Shown in pieces: positions 14,374-21,881 of a DNA stretch of 33,066 bases. The translations under genes and the position numbers were made by a program. The notes beneath the pieces were generated by a model. That model worked only from the letters and a program-made list of their open reading frames with translations, ran no database searches and was not told the DNA's origin. The stretch's first letter is position 1; each line of letters begins with the position of its first letter. The DNA is from Patescibacteria group bacterium AH-259-L05 (lineage in GTDB: Bacteria > Patescibacteriota > Patescibacteriia > UBA2591 > UBA6264): NCBI GenBank assembly GCA_027717985.1, contig JALLOO010000008.1, positions 1-33,066 on the forward strand, read 5' to 3'.

Positions 14374-14864
14374 ACGTTGAATAATTCTTTTGTTCGTTTT
14401 TGCATTTCATTAAATTTCATAGGACCTCTTTTATGAAAGATAATAGTCCTATCTTCATTTACAAAGATTGTTTCAGGCATTGAAAATCCGCCAATTGATT
14501 GGTAAAACAAATCTTTTGGGTCAAGAAGAAAGATGAGCTCATTACTTATGCCGCTGTCATCAGTATATTTTTTGTTGGTACTTAGAGATTCCGCGCGATT
14601 TATTGCAATAATAACAATTTGATCTTCAAATTCTTTCTGAAGTTTTGCAAAGTCTTTGAGCTCTTCGAGACAAAATAAACACCATGCGGCCCAGGAGTTT
14701 ATTACTATAGGCGTGCCTTTGAAATCAGAAAGCTGGACAGTATCCCCTTGATAATTTTTTAAACTAAAATTAGGAGCTGTATTATCAGAAGAGCGAGGAG
14801 AGATAAGTATGATACCAATAATCACCATTACAATACTGGTGATAATGATAACTATTTTAGTCAT
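14370..14864 (-). CDS. Membrane-anchored TlpA/ResA-like thioredoxin
   Basis: A 164-aa protein with an N-terminal membrane anchor (residues 3-22) and an extracytoplasmic thioredoxin fold. The active site is WCLFC (C62, C65) in WAAWCLFCLEELK, and the cis-proline is P130 in GGFSMPETIFV. It should be kept reduced by the CcdA encoded next (4-nt overlap) and act on exported protein thiols. It follows the DUF3179 gene by 9 nt, so the three form one operon. Confidence 0.88.
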   Translation of the reverse strand: MTKIVIIITSIVMVIIGIILISPRSSDNTAPNFSLKNYQGDTVQLSDFKGTPIVINSWAAWCLFCLEELKDFAKLQKEFEDQIVIIAINRAESLSTNKKYTDDSGISNELIFLLDPKDLFYQSIGGFSMPETIFVNEDRTIIFHKRGPMKFNEMQKRTKELFNV

Positions 14865-14873
14865 ATGGAGTTA

Positions 14874-15935
14874 TCATTTATATAATTCTGTATCTGGATG
14901 CGCCACTGCCCAACTAAACCAAAAAGCAGAAAAAGGGTTGATACGCTCCTCGTCTCCAGCTGGCGATCTTCTAAACATTCTCACTACATCGAGCTCTTTG
15001 TCGTAACGCAACAAAATAGTGGTATTTTCAAAAATATCTTCAACCACCCCCTTTGCTTTGATTGCCTCAACATGGTAGGCCTTTGATTTGCCATCGGTGA
15101 CAATACCAAAGACAAAGGCATCGTTGGGAAGTCGTGTATCAGTTGGTCTGGCTAATGAAAGAGAAAGATTTGTCACCGAGAAATAATCGCCGTACGGGCT
15201 CGATCCATAAAATTTGCTGGCACCAGTATCGCGTGAAAGCACGTGGCCATCCGGATGTAATTTTTTCCACTTGCCATAGCGTGCTTGATCTGAGGGCAAG
15301 ACACTAAGTTTCGTACCAGTCATTTCACCTACTACGGCTTCACCCAAAATTTGCGGCCACAGGCTGTCAGTTTTGCGATCATACATAACCAGATTTGATT
15401 TCCATAGCTTCCCCGAGGTGCCGAATTCAACGCGTTCACCTTTGACAAGTGGATCAAATATATATCCCGTAAGACAGAGCGGGCAATAGGTGACCAAGAT
15501 ACGCTCTCCTTCCACGGTATCGTTTACCATCTCATGCCACACAAGAATTTGATAAGGATAGAAACGATGTGTATTTCCGCGAGAGAAGACAACACCTGGT
15601 TCATCATCGTTAAGAAATTTGTTTGCCTCTTTAATAGAGATAAACTTTGGGTTATCAATAGAAGGAATACCGTCTTTTGGCGGCCCACCACTGATGATTT
15701 CTTCCAAGGGTATGCTGTGCTTTACCCCATCAGTTACTATGATTTCTCTTTCACTTTTTTCTATCTGAACTTTCTTTTGTTCAAAGACAGTCTCTTCAGT
15801 AGATAGAACTTCTGTTTCTGTGACGGATTTTTCAGTAACAGGTTCTTTAACCGTCTTTTTCGAAAGGAATTGCACGACAATAACGCCGGTGATTATCAAA
15901 ACTAAAATTATAACTACGAGAAAAGTAGGTCTCAT
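14874..15935 (-). CDS. DUF3179 domain-containing membrane-anchored protein
   Basis: A 353-aa protein with an N-terminal signal anchor (residues 5-24) and a DUF3179 domain over most of the rest. Typical pieces are VTYCPLCLTGYIFD, FGTSGKLWKSNLVMYDRKTDSLWPQ and the later AFWFSWAVAHPDTELY ending. The reaction is unknown; the conserved CPLC pair suggests metal binding or redox work outside the cell. Its place at the head of an operon with TlpA and CcdA proteins supports a link to thiol chemistry. Repeat A copy 5 lies just upstream. Confidence 0.87.
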   Translation of the reverse strand: MRPTFLVVIILVLIITGVIVVQFLSKKTVKEPVTEKSVTETEVLSTEETVFEQKKVQIEKSEREIIVTDGVKHSIPLEEIISGGPPKDGIPSIDNPKFISIKEANKFLNDDEPGVVFSRGNTHRFYPYQILVWHEMVNDTVEGERILVTYCPLCLTGYIFDPLVKGERVEFGTSGKLWKSNLVMYDRKTDSLWPQILGEAVVGEMTGTKLSVLPSDQARYGKWKKLHPDGHVLSRDTGASKFYGSSPYGDYFSVTNLSLSLARPTDTRLPNDAFVFGIVTDGKSKAYHVEAIKAKGVVEDIFENTTILLRYDKELDVVRMFRRSPAGDEERINPFSAFWFSWAVAHPDTELYK

Positions 15936-15961
15936 TGAATCGCTTTATATGTGTTAAATCA

Positions 15962-16036
15962 ATAAGAACCATTCCTCACTTCGTTCGTCAGAACCTTGAA
16001 GTTTGTAAGGAATGATATCTGTATCCAAACTTTAAA
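15962..16036 (-). repeat. Repeat A, copy 5
   Basis: A full copy in minus orientation, from TAAGAACCATTCC to ATCCAAACTTTAA, between the DUF3179 gene and the cysteine-rich microprotein gene. Confidence 0.85.
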
Positions 16037-16044
16037 GGATTAAT

Positions 16045-16200
16045 TTATGCGCCGCAGCATTCTTTAGCGTATTTGCCCGATCCGCAGCCACACGTTTTTT
16101 CCTGAGATCCGCAGCCACATCCATCACCTTCTTTTAAATCACGCCCGCAGTTCTTGCATTTGTATTCTTCCTTTTTTGACTTTTTAAAAAATTTAAACAT
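16045..16200 (-). CDS. SEC-C-like cysteine-rich microprotein (51 aa)
   Basis: A 51-codon ORF from ATG 16200 to TAA. It opens basic (MFKFFKKSKKEEYK), has a CKNC knuckle (C15, C18), two CGCGS units and ends CGCGSGKYAKECCGA. That ending matches the SEC-C zinc motif (CxCGSGxxxxxCC) found at the end of SecA and in small proteins. Zinc binding is very likely from the pattern; the role is unknown. The ribosome site is weak and no clear promoter is seen. It is too regular in its cysteines to be a chance ORF. Confidence 0.75.
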   Translation of the reverse strand: MFKFFKKSKKEEYKCKNCGRDLKEGDGCGCGSQEKTCGCGSGKYAKECCGA

Positions 16201-16219
16201 ATCTTTTTAGTTATATTTT

Positions 16220-16384
16220 GGATATGTGCCTTCGGCACATAACTAATCTCGGAATTTTGGGAAAATCCTTGAAACTAAAGTTTGGATACAGATATCATTC
16301 CTTACAAACTTCAAGGTTCTGACGAACGAAGCGAGGAAGGTTCTTATTGATTTCAGGATTTTTAAAATTCCTCAATTATAAGGC
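16220..16384 (-). repeat. Repeat B copy 2 with repeat A copy 6 in its loop
   Basis: Outer parts match repeat B: a TATGTGCC/GGCACATA hairpin (16224 onward), then the long arm CGGAATTTTGGGAAAATCC, and the second arm ending AATTCCTCAATTATAAGG. Repeat A (16276-16347) lies exactly where copy 1 of repeat B has its AAC loop. This fills the gap before the dgkA promoter. Confidence 0.8.
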
Positions 16385-16460
16385 GACCTTTTTTTGATTC
16401 TCACTGTAAGTTATACTAACAGAAAGAAGGAAAACAATCGATATAGCACCTGTGGATATC

Positions 16461-16489
16461 TTGGCAGAAATCAACAAATGTGATATACT
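16461..16489 (+). promoter_or_regulatory. Promoter of dgkA, leaderless
   Basis: TTGGCA (16461-16466) and TATACT (16484-16489) with a 17-bp spacer. The -10 ends 6 nt before the ATG, so transcription should begin at or next to the start codon. Confidence 0.65.
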
Positions 16490-16495
16490 AGTGTT

Positions 16496-16873
16496 ATGGA
16501 GAGAGGCAAAGAGAAAATTTCATGGTTAGAACGTTTGATAAAAAGATTTTTATTTGCGTTCCACGGATTTCGGGCAGCATGGAGAATTGAGCAAAGCTTT
16601 CGTATCCAGGTTGTGTTAGCCCTTATTATTGTTATTCTTGGCATTGTTGTACGACTTTCTTCGCTTGAGTGGATGTTCATCATTATTGCAATTGGCGCTG
16701 TTTTATCGCTTGAGCTTTTGAATTCAATGATAGAGAAAGTCCTTGATATCCTTCATCCTGAAGCACGCGAGCGCGTGAAAATTATTAAAGACATTTCTGC
16801 AGCTGCAGTTTTAATTGCAGCTCTTATGGCTATCGGCATTGGTCTTATTGTTTTTATTCCTTATTTGTATTAA
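16496..16873 (+). CDS. dgkA: Diacylglycerol/undecaprenol kinase family protein
   Basis: A 125-aa DgkA-type membrane kinase, which phosphorylates diacylglycerol or, in Gram-positive relatives, undecaprenol. Three membrane helices are visible. The family signature lies in LSLELLNSMIEKVLDILHP, with Glu73 and Glu80 as the expected metal and catalytic acids. The N-terminal FAFHGFRAAWRIEQSFRIQ is also typical. The gene appears to be translated from a leaderless mRNA and is followed after 10 nt by the cyclophilin lipoprotein gene. Confidence 0.88.
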   Translation: MERGKEKISWLERLIKRFLFAFHGFRAAWRIEQSFRIQVVLALIIVILGIVVRLSSLEWMFIIIAIGAVLSLELLNSMIEKVLDILHPEARERVKIIKDISAAAVLIAALMAIGIGLIVFIPYLY

Positions 16874-16883
16874 ATAAATATCT

Positions 16884-17582
16884 ATGAAGCATATAATACT
16901 TCTTATCGTACTTTTATTGGTACTGTCAGGTTGTTCATTGAGTACGTCAAAAAAGATTCAAGCGCCGCAGCAAGTACCACCTGTCACTCAGGAAAAAGAA
17001 ACAATTGCAGCGCCGGAAGCGGATACGACACCGCCTAGAGAAGAGCAAACCGGTGCGCCGCAGATACTTACGCCAGATCAGTTTAAAAATCTTGTTTCTC
17101 AATATACTCAGGTAGTGCTCAAAACTAATTTTGGCGATATTACTATCATACTTTATAATCAAGATTCACCTTTTACGGTTAATAATTTTTTGAATTTAGC
17201 TCAGAGTGGTTTTTATGACAACACCAAATTTCATCGGGTTATCAAAGATTTTATGCTTCAAGGAGGAGACCCAAATAGTCGTGACGATGATTGGACTGAC
17301 GATGGCATTGGAGGTCCGGGGTATCGTTTTAAAGATGAAATCAATCAACATCCAATAATACGAGGTAGTCTTGCCATGGCCAATGCAGGTCAGAATACTA
17401 ATGGTTCACAGTTTTTTATTGTTACTGCCATTGCCGTTCCGTGGCTGGATGGCAAGCATACGAATTTTGGCTATGTGGATGAAGGGATGGATGTGGTTGA
17501 TGCAATTGAAGGCGTTGCAACAAATGAACGAGATCATCCAACGCGCGATGTAATTATCAAGACTATCGAATTGCTTCCATAA
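16884..17582 (+). CDS. Lipoprotein cyclophilin-type peptidyl-prolyl isomerase
   Basis: A 232-aa protein. The signal peptide ends in the lipobox LSGC, with Cys17 as the lipid anchor. A linker rich in Pro, Gln and Thr (about 22-60) precedes a cyclophilin domain with KFHRVIKDFMLQGGD, GSLAMANAG and NGSQFFIVT. It should speed folding of exported proteins on the outer side of the membrane. It probably shares a transcript with dgkA. Its TAA stop at 17580-17582 is the first part of repeat A copy 7. Confidence 0.92.
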   Translation: MKHIILLIVLLLVLSGCSLSTSKKIQAPQQVPPVTQEKETIAAPEADTTPPREEQTGAPQILTPDQFKNLVSQYTQVVLKTNFGDITIILYNQDSPFTVNNFLNLAQSGFYDNTKFHRVIKDFMLQGGDPNSRDDDWTDDGIGGPGYRFKDEINQHPIIRGSLAMANAGQNTNGSQFFIVTAIAVPWLDGKHTNFGYVDEGMDVVDAIEGVATNERDHPTRDVIIKTIELLP

Positions 17583-17652
17583 GAACCATGACTCGCTTCG
17601 CTCGTCAGAACCTTGAAGTTTAAAAAATATAGTATCTTATTGCTAAACTTTA
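17580..17652 (-). repeat. Repeat A, copy 7, supplying a stop codon
   Basis: A full copy in minus orientation, of the TTGCTAAACTTTA variant shared with copy 2. The leading TAA is the stop of the cyclophilin gene. The inner end contains TTGCTA (17640-17645), 18 bp before a TATACT (17664-17669), which may form a weak promoter for lemA. Confidence 0.85.
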
Positions 17653-17703
17653 AGAAAATGTGCTATACTATTACGTGTCACTCTAATAAATTAATTTAAT
17701 CAC

Positions 17704-18261
17704 ATGAGTACACTATCGTGGATTATTATAGTTGTCGCTGTTGTGGCGGTACTTTGGCTTATTGCCACCTATAACAGCTTTATCCGGCGCATCAATCGCG
17801 CCAAAGAGGCATGGTCTGATATTGATGTTCAGCTAAAACGCCGATATAATTTGATTCCCAATCTTATCAGCACCGTGAAAGGATATGCACAACATGAGCG
17901 TGAGGTTTTGGAGCGTGTAACTGAAGCGCGCACCAAAGCAATGAATGCGCAAAGTATTGAAGAGCACGGCAGATCAGAAAATATGTTGGCAGGAGCCCTC
18001 AAGTCACTTTTTGCCGTTTCAGAAAATTACCCGCAGTTAAAAGCAAATGAGAATTTTCTTGAGTTACAGCGCGAATTATCTGATACCGAGAACAAAATTC
18101 AGGCTGCCCGCAGATTTTATAATACCAATGTGCGCGACCTCAACACCAAGGTTGATTCCTTCCCGGCAAATATCATTGCACGAAGCTTTAAATTTAAGAA
18201 ACGGAAATTTTTCGAGCTTGAAGAGGAAGCGGCAAAAAGACCTGTAAACGTTAGTTTCTAA
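17704..18261 (+). CDS. lemA: LemA family protein
   Basis: A 185-aa LemA protein. An N-terminal membrane helix (about residues 4-22) is followed by a helical domain carrying the family sequence NSFIRRINRAKEAWSDIDVQ, KRRYNLIPNLI and, near the end, FYNTNVRDLNTKVDSFPANI. LemA proteins are commonly encoded beside HtpX-type proteases, as here (8 nt gap). Their role is not settled; membrane stress or protease partnership is suggested by the pairing. Confidence 0.92.
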   Translation: MSTLSWIIIVVAVVAVLWLIATYNSFIRRINRAKEAWSDIDVQLKRRYNLIPNLISTVKGYAQHEREVLERVTEARTKAMNAQSIEEHGRSENMLAGALKSLFAVSENYPQLKANENFLELQRELSDTENKIQAARRFYNTNVRDLNTKVDSFPANIIARSFKFKKRKFFELEEEAAKRPVNVSF

Positions 18262-18269
18262 ATTGAGCT

Positions 18270-19166
18270 GTGAGTATTTATACACAACAAGATAGAAATA
18301 TTCGCAAGACATGGATTTTGATGAGCCTGTTTTTGGTTATTGTTATTGTTCTTGGTTTTGCATTTTCTCAAATTTATGATAATCCAATCATTTTGTATAT
18401 TGCTGTCATTTTTAGTTTGGGAATGAATTTTTTCAGTTATTGGTATTCTGACAAGATTGTACTGAAGATGTCTGGAGCGCGCCCGCTTCAAAAGAAAGAT
18501 AATCCAGAACTGTATCGTATTATTGAAAACCTTTGTATTACTGCTGGCCTGCCTCTGCCCAAAATATATATGATTGATGATCCTGCGCCTAATGCATTTG
18601 CCACAGGCAGAAATAAAGAGCGTGCGGTAGTAGCAGTAACGTCTGGATTGCTTGAACGACTCAATCGAACTGAGCTTGAAGGGGTAATCGCGCATGAGAT
18701 GAGTCATATTGGCAATCGTGATATTCTCATTTCTACGCTTGTGGTGATATTGGTGGGATTTATTGCCCTGCTTTCAGATTTTTTTCTGCGGCTTACCATA
18801 TGGGGAAGAGGTGGCAGACGAAGAGGGGATGAAAGAATGCACCTTATTATGATGCTCGTTGGTATCCTCCTTGCCATACTTGCCCCTATTGTTGCCATGT
18901 TGATTCAGGTAGCTATCTCAAGAAAGCGAGAATTTTTGGCTGATGCCTCTGGAGCGCTTTTAACACGCTACCCTGAAGGACTTGCCTCAGCATTAGAAAA
19001 AATTTCTCAATATCCTACGTCATTGAAAAGAGCAAATAAAGCAACCGCCCATCTTTACATCTCAAGCCCGTTCAAAGGCAAAAAAGCAGGTGGTTGGTTA
19101 ACCAAGGCGTTTATGACCCACCCACCAATGGAAGAAAGGGTAAAGGCATTAAGAGGAATGAAATGA
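18270..19166 (+). CDS. htpX: HtpX-like M48 zinc metalloprotease
   Basis: A 298-aa membrane protease. Two N-terminal helices (about 13-34 and 38-58) precede the M48 domain. The zinc site is HEMSH (H142, E143, H146), with the third ligand in REFLADASGA after two further helices. NAFATGRN is the substrate-cleft motif. It degrades damaged membrane proteins. The start is GTG 18270, with only a weak ribosome site. The full family length is present. Confidence 0.92.
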   Translation: MSIYTQQDRNIRKTWILMSLFLVIVIVLGFAFSQIYDNPIILYIAVIFSLGMNFFSYWYSDKIVLKMSGARPLQKKDNPELYRIIENLCITAGLPLPKIYMIDDPAPNAFATGRNKERAVVAVTSGLLERLNRTELEGVIAHEMSHIGNRDILISTLVVILVGFIALLSDFFLRLTIWGRGGRRRGDERMHLIMMLVGILLAILAPIVAMLIQVAISRKREFLADASGALLTRYPEGLASALEKISQYPTSLKRANKATAHLYISSPFKGKKAGGWLTKAFMTHPPMEERVKALRGMK

Positions 19167-19207
19167 TTACAATATATTAAAAGATAAAAAATAATAATTA
19201 CAAAAAA

Positions 19208-19462
19208 ATGGGCGAAGGATTTAAAAAAGAATATGGTCTACCAACAGAGAAGGACATCAAGTTTTTTAATGGATTGGTAGAAAAATATAAGGAAAGGGGA
19301 GTGGATATAGATTCTAGTGCTGATTATATAATTATTATAAGAGAGTCAGGAAGAATACATAATATCCCCAAGTGGTATGTCATTCCTCAAAAAAATAATC
19401 CTAAAGGAGGGATGGATATAGAAGAGTATATCGATATGATTTTAGCTGAAGACGAGGAATAA
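19208..19462 (+). CDS. Hypothetical protein (84 aa)
   Basis: An 84-aa soluble, acidic protein starting MGEGFKKEYGLPTEKDIKFF and ending DMILAEDEE. The central part, SSADYIIIIRESGRIHNIPKWYVIPQ, alternates strands and loops. No domain is recognised. No ribosome site is visible in the A-rich sequence before ATG 19208. It lies 3 nt before the aminotransferase gene, so coexpression is likely. Confidence 0.55.
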   Translation: MGEGFKKEYGLPTEKDIKFFNGLVEKYKERGVDIDSSADYIIIIRESGRIHNIPKWYVIPQKNNPKGGMDIEEYIDMILAEDEE

Positions 19463-19465
19463 TCT

Positions 19466-20293
19466 ATGAAAGAAAAATATTGTTATTGTAATGGAAAAAT
19501 TATTCCAGTAGCAAAAGCAGGGTTAAAGCTGAATGATATGGGCATTTTGCGCGGCTATGGCGTGTTTGATTTTTTACGTACGTATAATAACGAACCATTT
19601 TTATTAAACGAACACCTATCTCGATTTAAGCGATCTGCAAAGTTATTAAATATTAAAATACCTGTTTCTCAGGCGAAATTACCAATTATCATTAATAAAT
19701 TATTGTTGAAAAACGGATTTAGGGAATCAGAAATCAGATTGGTTTTAACCGGCGGTCCAACTTCTGACGGCATAAGCTATAGCAAGCCAAGTTTTTTTAT
19801 TTTAGCTGATGTAGCTCAAAATTTGTCGTCAATAGTATACGAGAAAGGGATTAAACTTATTTCGTGTGAGTATCAGCGTGAAGTTCCACAAGCTAAAACC
19901 CTAAATTATATTACCGCAATCCGCGCTCAGCCGCGAAAAAATAAACAAGGCGCATTTGAGATTTTATATGTTTTCCAGGGAAGCGTACTTGAATGTACGA
20001 CCAGCAACTTTTTTATATTTAAAAATAACACCTTAATTACTCCAAAAGATAATATTTTAATTGGCACGACCAGAAATCTTGTTATAAAATTAGCTCAAAA
20101 CAAATTTAGGATTCAAGAGCGGGATCTCAAGGTTAAAGAATTAAAGTCAGCTACTGAAGCATTTATCACAGCATCCAATAAAGAAATTGTACCTGTTATA
20201 AAAATAAATACGACAACAATTGGTAACGGAAACGTAGGGGAGAATACTAAATATGTAACGAAGTTATTTCATGAACATATTAAAGGTTTTTAA
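19466..20293 (+). CDS. Class IV aminotransferase (branched-chain or D-amino acid type)
   Basis: A 275-aa PLP enzyme of fold type IV. It has the opening MGILRGYGVFDFLRTYNNEPF, the catalytic Lys144 in AKTLNYI, Glu176 in GSVLECTTSNFF, and the cofactor phosphate loop in ILIGTTRN. This group includes branched-chain aminotransferase, D-alanine aminotransferase and 4-amino-4-deoxychorismate lyase, and the sequence does not decide among them. The endonuclease III gene follows by 2 nt. Confidence 0.85.
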   Translation: MKEKYCYCNGKIIPVAKAGLKLNDMGILRGYGVFDFLRTYNNEPFLLNEHLSRFKRSAKLLNIKIPVSQAKLPIIINKLLLKNGFRESEIRLVLTGGPTSDGISYSKPSFFILADVAQNLSSIVYEKGIKLISCEYQREVPQAKTLNYITAIRAQPRKNKQGAFEILYVFQGSVLECTTSNFFIFKNNTLITPKDNILIGTTRNLVIKLAQNKFRIQERDLKVKELKSATEAFITASNKEIVPVIKINTTTIGNGNVGENTKYVTKLFHEHIKGF

Positions 20294-20295
20294 AT

Positions 20296-20943
20296 ATGGT
20301 GCAATATATTTCTTTAAAAGAATTAGAAAAACGAAAGAAAAGAGCACAAAAGATTATTCGTGAACTTAAAAAGCTATTTCCGCAAACAAAAATAGCGTTA
20401 AAGTATTCAAGCAATTGGGAACTTTTGGTTGCCGTAATTTTATCTGCGCAATGTACTGATAAAAAGGTTAATGAGGTCGTCCAAAAATTGTTTAAAAAAT
20501 ATAAAATTTTAGATGATTATGTGCATGCAGATTTGCATGAGTTTGAGCAAGATATTCGATCAACCGGATTTTATAGAAATAAAGCAAAAAATATATTAGC
20601 AAGCGCTCAGATTATAAAACAAACATACCATGGGAGAATTCCGAAGACCATGGAGGAGGCGCTTAAACTCCCGGGCGTTGCACGGAAAACGGCAAATGTG
20701 GTATTAGGTAATGCATATGGGATTGTGGAGGGCATTGCGGTAGATACTCATGTGAAGCGTTTATCTAAACTATATGGCCTTACCAATGAAACGAATCCAG
20801 ATAAAATAGAAAAAGATTTAATGCAAATTATCCCTAAAAAAGAATGGTTTGCCTTTACCTATCGAATGATTGATTATGGAAGAAAGTATTGCCCTGCACG
20901 GCCGCATGATCACGCACATTGTCCCTTAGTGAAGATAAAATAA
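20296..20943 (+). CDS. nth: Endonuclease III, lacking the usual 4Fe-4S ligands
   Basis: A 215-aa DNA glycosylase/AP lyase of base excision repair. The helix-hairpin-helix LPGVARKTANVVL carries the lyase Lys131, and Asp150 in AVDTHVKRLS is the second catalytic residue. The C-terminus normally has a C-x6-C-x2-C-x5-C cluster. Here C199 and C209 remain, but the second position is His206 and the fourth is Lys215, the last residue. The iron-sulfur cluster is therefore probably absent, although the catalytic site is intact. Confidence 0.9.
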   Translation: MVQYISLKELEKRKKRAQKIIRELKKLFPQTKIALKYSSNWELLVAVILSAQCTDKKVNEVVQKLFKKYKILDDYVHADLHEFEQDIRSTGFYRNKAKNILASAQIIKQTYHGRIPKTMEEALKLPGVARKTANVVLGNAYGIVEGIAVDTHVKRLSKLYGLTNETNPDKIEKDLMQIIPKKEWFAFTYRMIDYGRKYCPARPHDHAHCPLVKIK

Positions 20944-20949
20944 TTTATT

Positions 20950-21015
20950 TTTGTCATTCCTTTTGTCACCCTTTTTTGTCACCCCGCACTCAACTTTGTT
21001 GAGTGCGGGGTGACA
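20950..21015. repeat. TGTCACCCC repeat with an 18-bp perfect hairpin
   Basis: After two short fragments (TTTTTGTCATTCC, TTTTGTCACCC) a perfect hairpin occupies 20977-21015: 18-bp arms starting TGTCACCCCGCACTCAAC, loop TTT. It resembles the hairpin at 8471-8509 and may also work as a terminator for nth. Confidence 0.85.
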
Positions 21016-21056
21016 GGGAGGAATTATCTTGTTGAGTATAAGGGAGGAATAAAATA

Positions 21057-21881
21057 ATGGTATACTATAACGTTTTAACAAAAAAACAGGAAGAATTAGA
21101 AAACGTTGTTATAGTTGATGAGCCAAAAGAAAAAAAGTTTGTGGTATGTATTCCTCACTGTGGTGTATATATTCCAGAGATGTGTCTCTCGCATCTTAAT
21201 ATAGAAAGTGAACGATTTTTTCACGATGCTGATGTATATACTGATATATTGTTTGATTTAGTTGACATTGGCGGCGTGGTGATTAAAACAATGATTAACA
21301 GAGATGTTGTTGATCCTAATCGGGCGCGCACCAATGACACCAAAGAAGGCGTTATACGATCGATCAGTTTTGATAAGACTAAACTTATCAAACACAGGTA
21401 TTCACCAGAGGAAAGAGAATTATTGTTAAAACAGTTTTATGATCCTTTTCATAGGAGATTGAAAAAAGAGATAGAGAGTATACGTAAAAAGTATGGCCGC
21501 GTACTTTTATTAAACGGACATTCGATGGCAGATCAAATACCTGCGACGAGAAAGAAAAAAGAACAAAGAAAGCGGCCGGATTTTTGTCTTGGCACGCAAG
21601 ACGGCATGTCTGCCGATGAAAAAATATTACAGGTATTTGAAAAGTCGCTGCGTGCCAATGCTAAAAAAATTAATGCAGCAGTTGAAGTTAATTATCCTTT
21701 TAAGGGGTACACAGGAATAACTTCTCAATATGCCCGGCCAAGTCAAGGGTATCACTCTATTGTTTTAGAGGTTAATAAACGATTATATTTAGAGGAAAAT
21801 AAAAAACCTCGTTATAATATGATTAAAAAAATTAATGCCATTATTGCCAATATCATGGTTGATGTGGTACAATACATATGA
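21057..21881 (+). CDS. N-formylglutamate amidohydrolase family protein
   Basis: A 274-aa member of the N-formylglutamate deformylase family. Recognisable pieces are CIPHCGVYIPE, HDADVYTDILFD, INRDVVDPNRAR and LLNGHSMADQIP, whose His and Asp residues should bind zinc. Known members remove the formyl group in histidine breakdown, but this distant one may use another N-acyl substrate. No other histidine-degradation gene is in the window. A GGGAGGA site precedes ATG 21057, and the gene overlaps the next by 4 nt. Confidence 0.82.
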   Translation: MVYYNVLTKKQEELENVVIVDEPKEKKFVVCIPHCGVYIPEMCLSHLNIESERFFHDADVYTDILFDLVDIGGVVIKTMINRDVVDPNRARTNDTKEGVIRSISFDKTKLIKHRYSPEERELLLKQFYDPFHRRLKKEIESIRKKYGRVLLLNGHSMADQIPATRKKKEQRKRPDFCLGTQDGMSADEKILQVFEKSLRANAKKINAAVEVNYPFKGYTGITSQYARPSQGYHSIVLEVNKRLYLEENKKPRYNMIKKINAIIANIMVDVVQYI

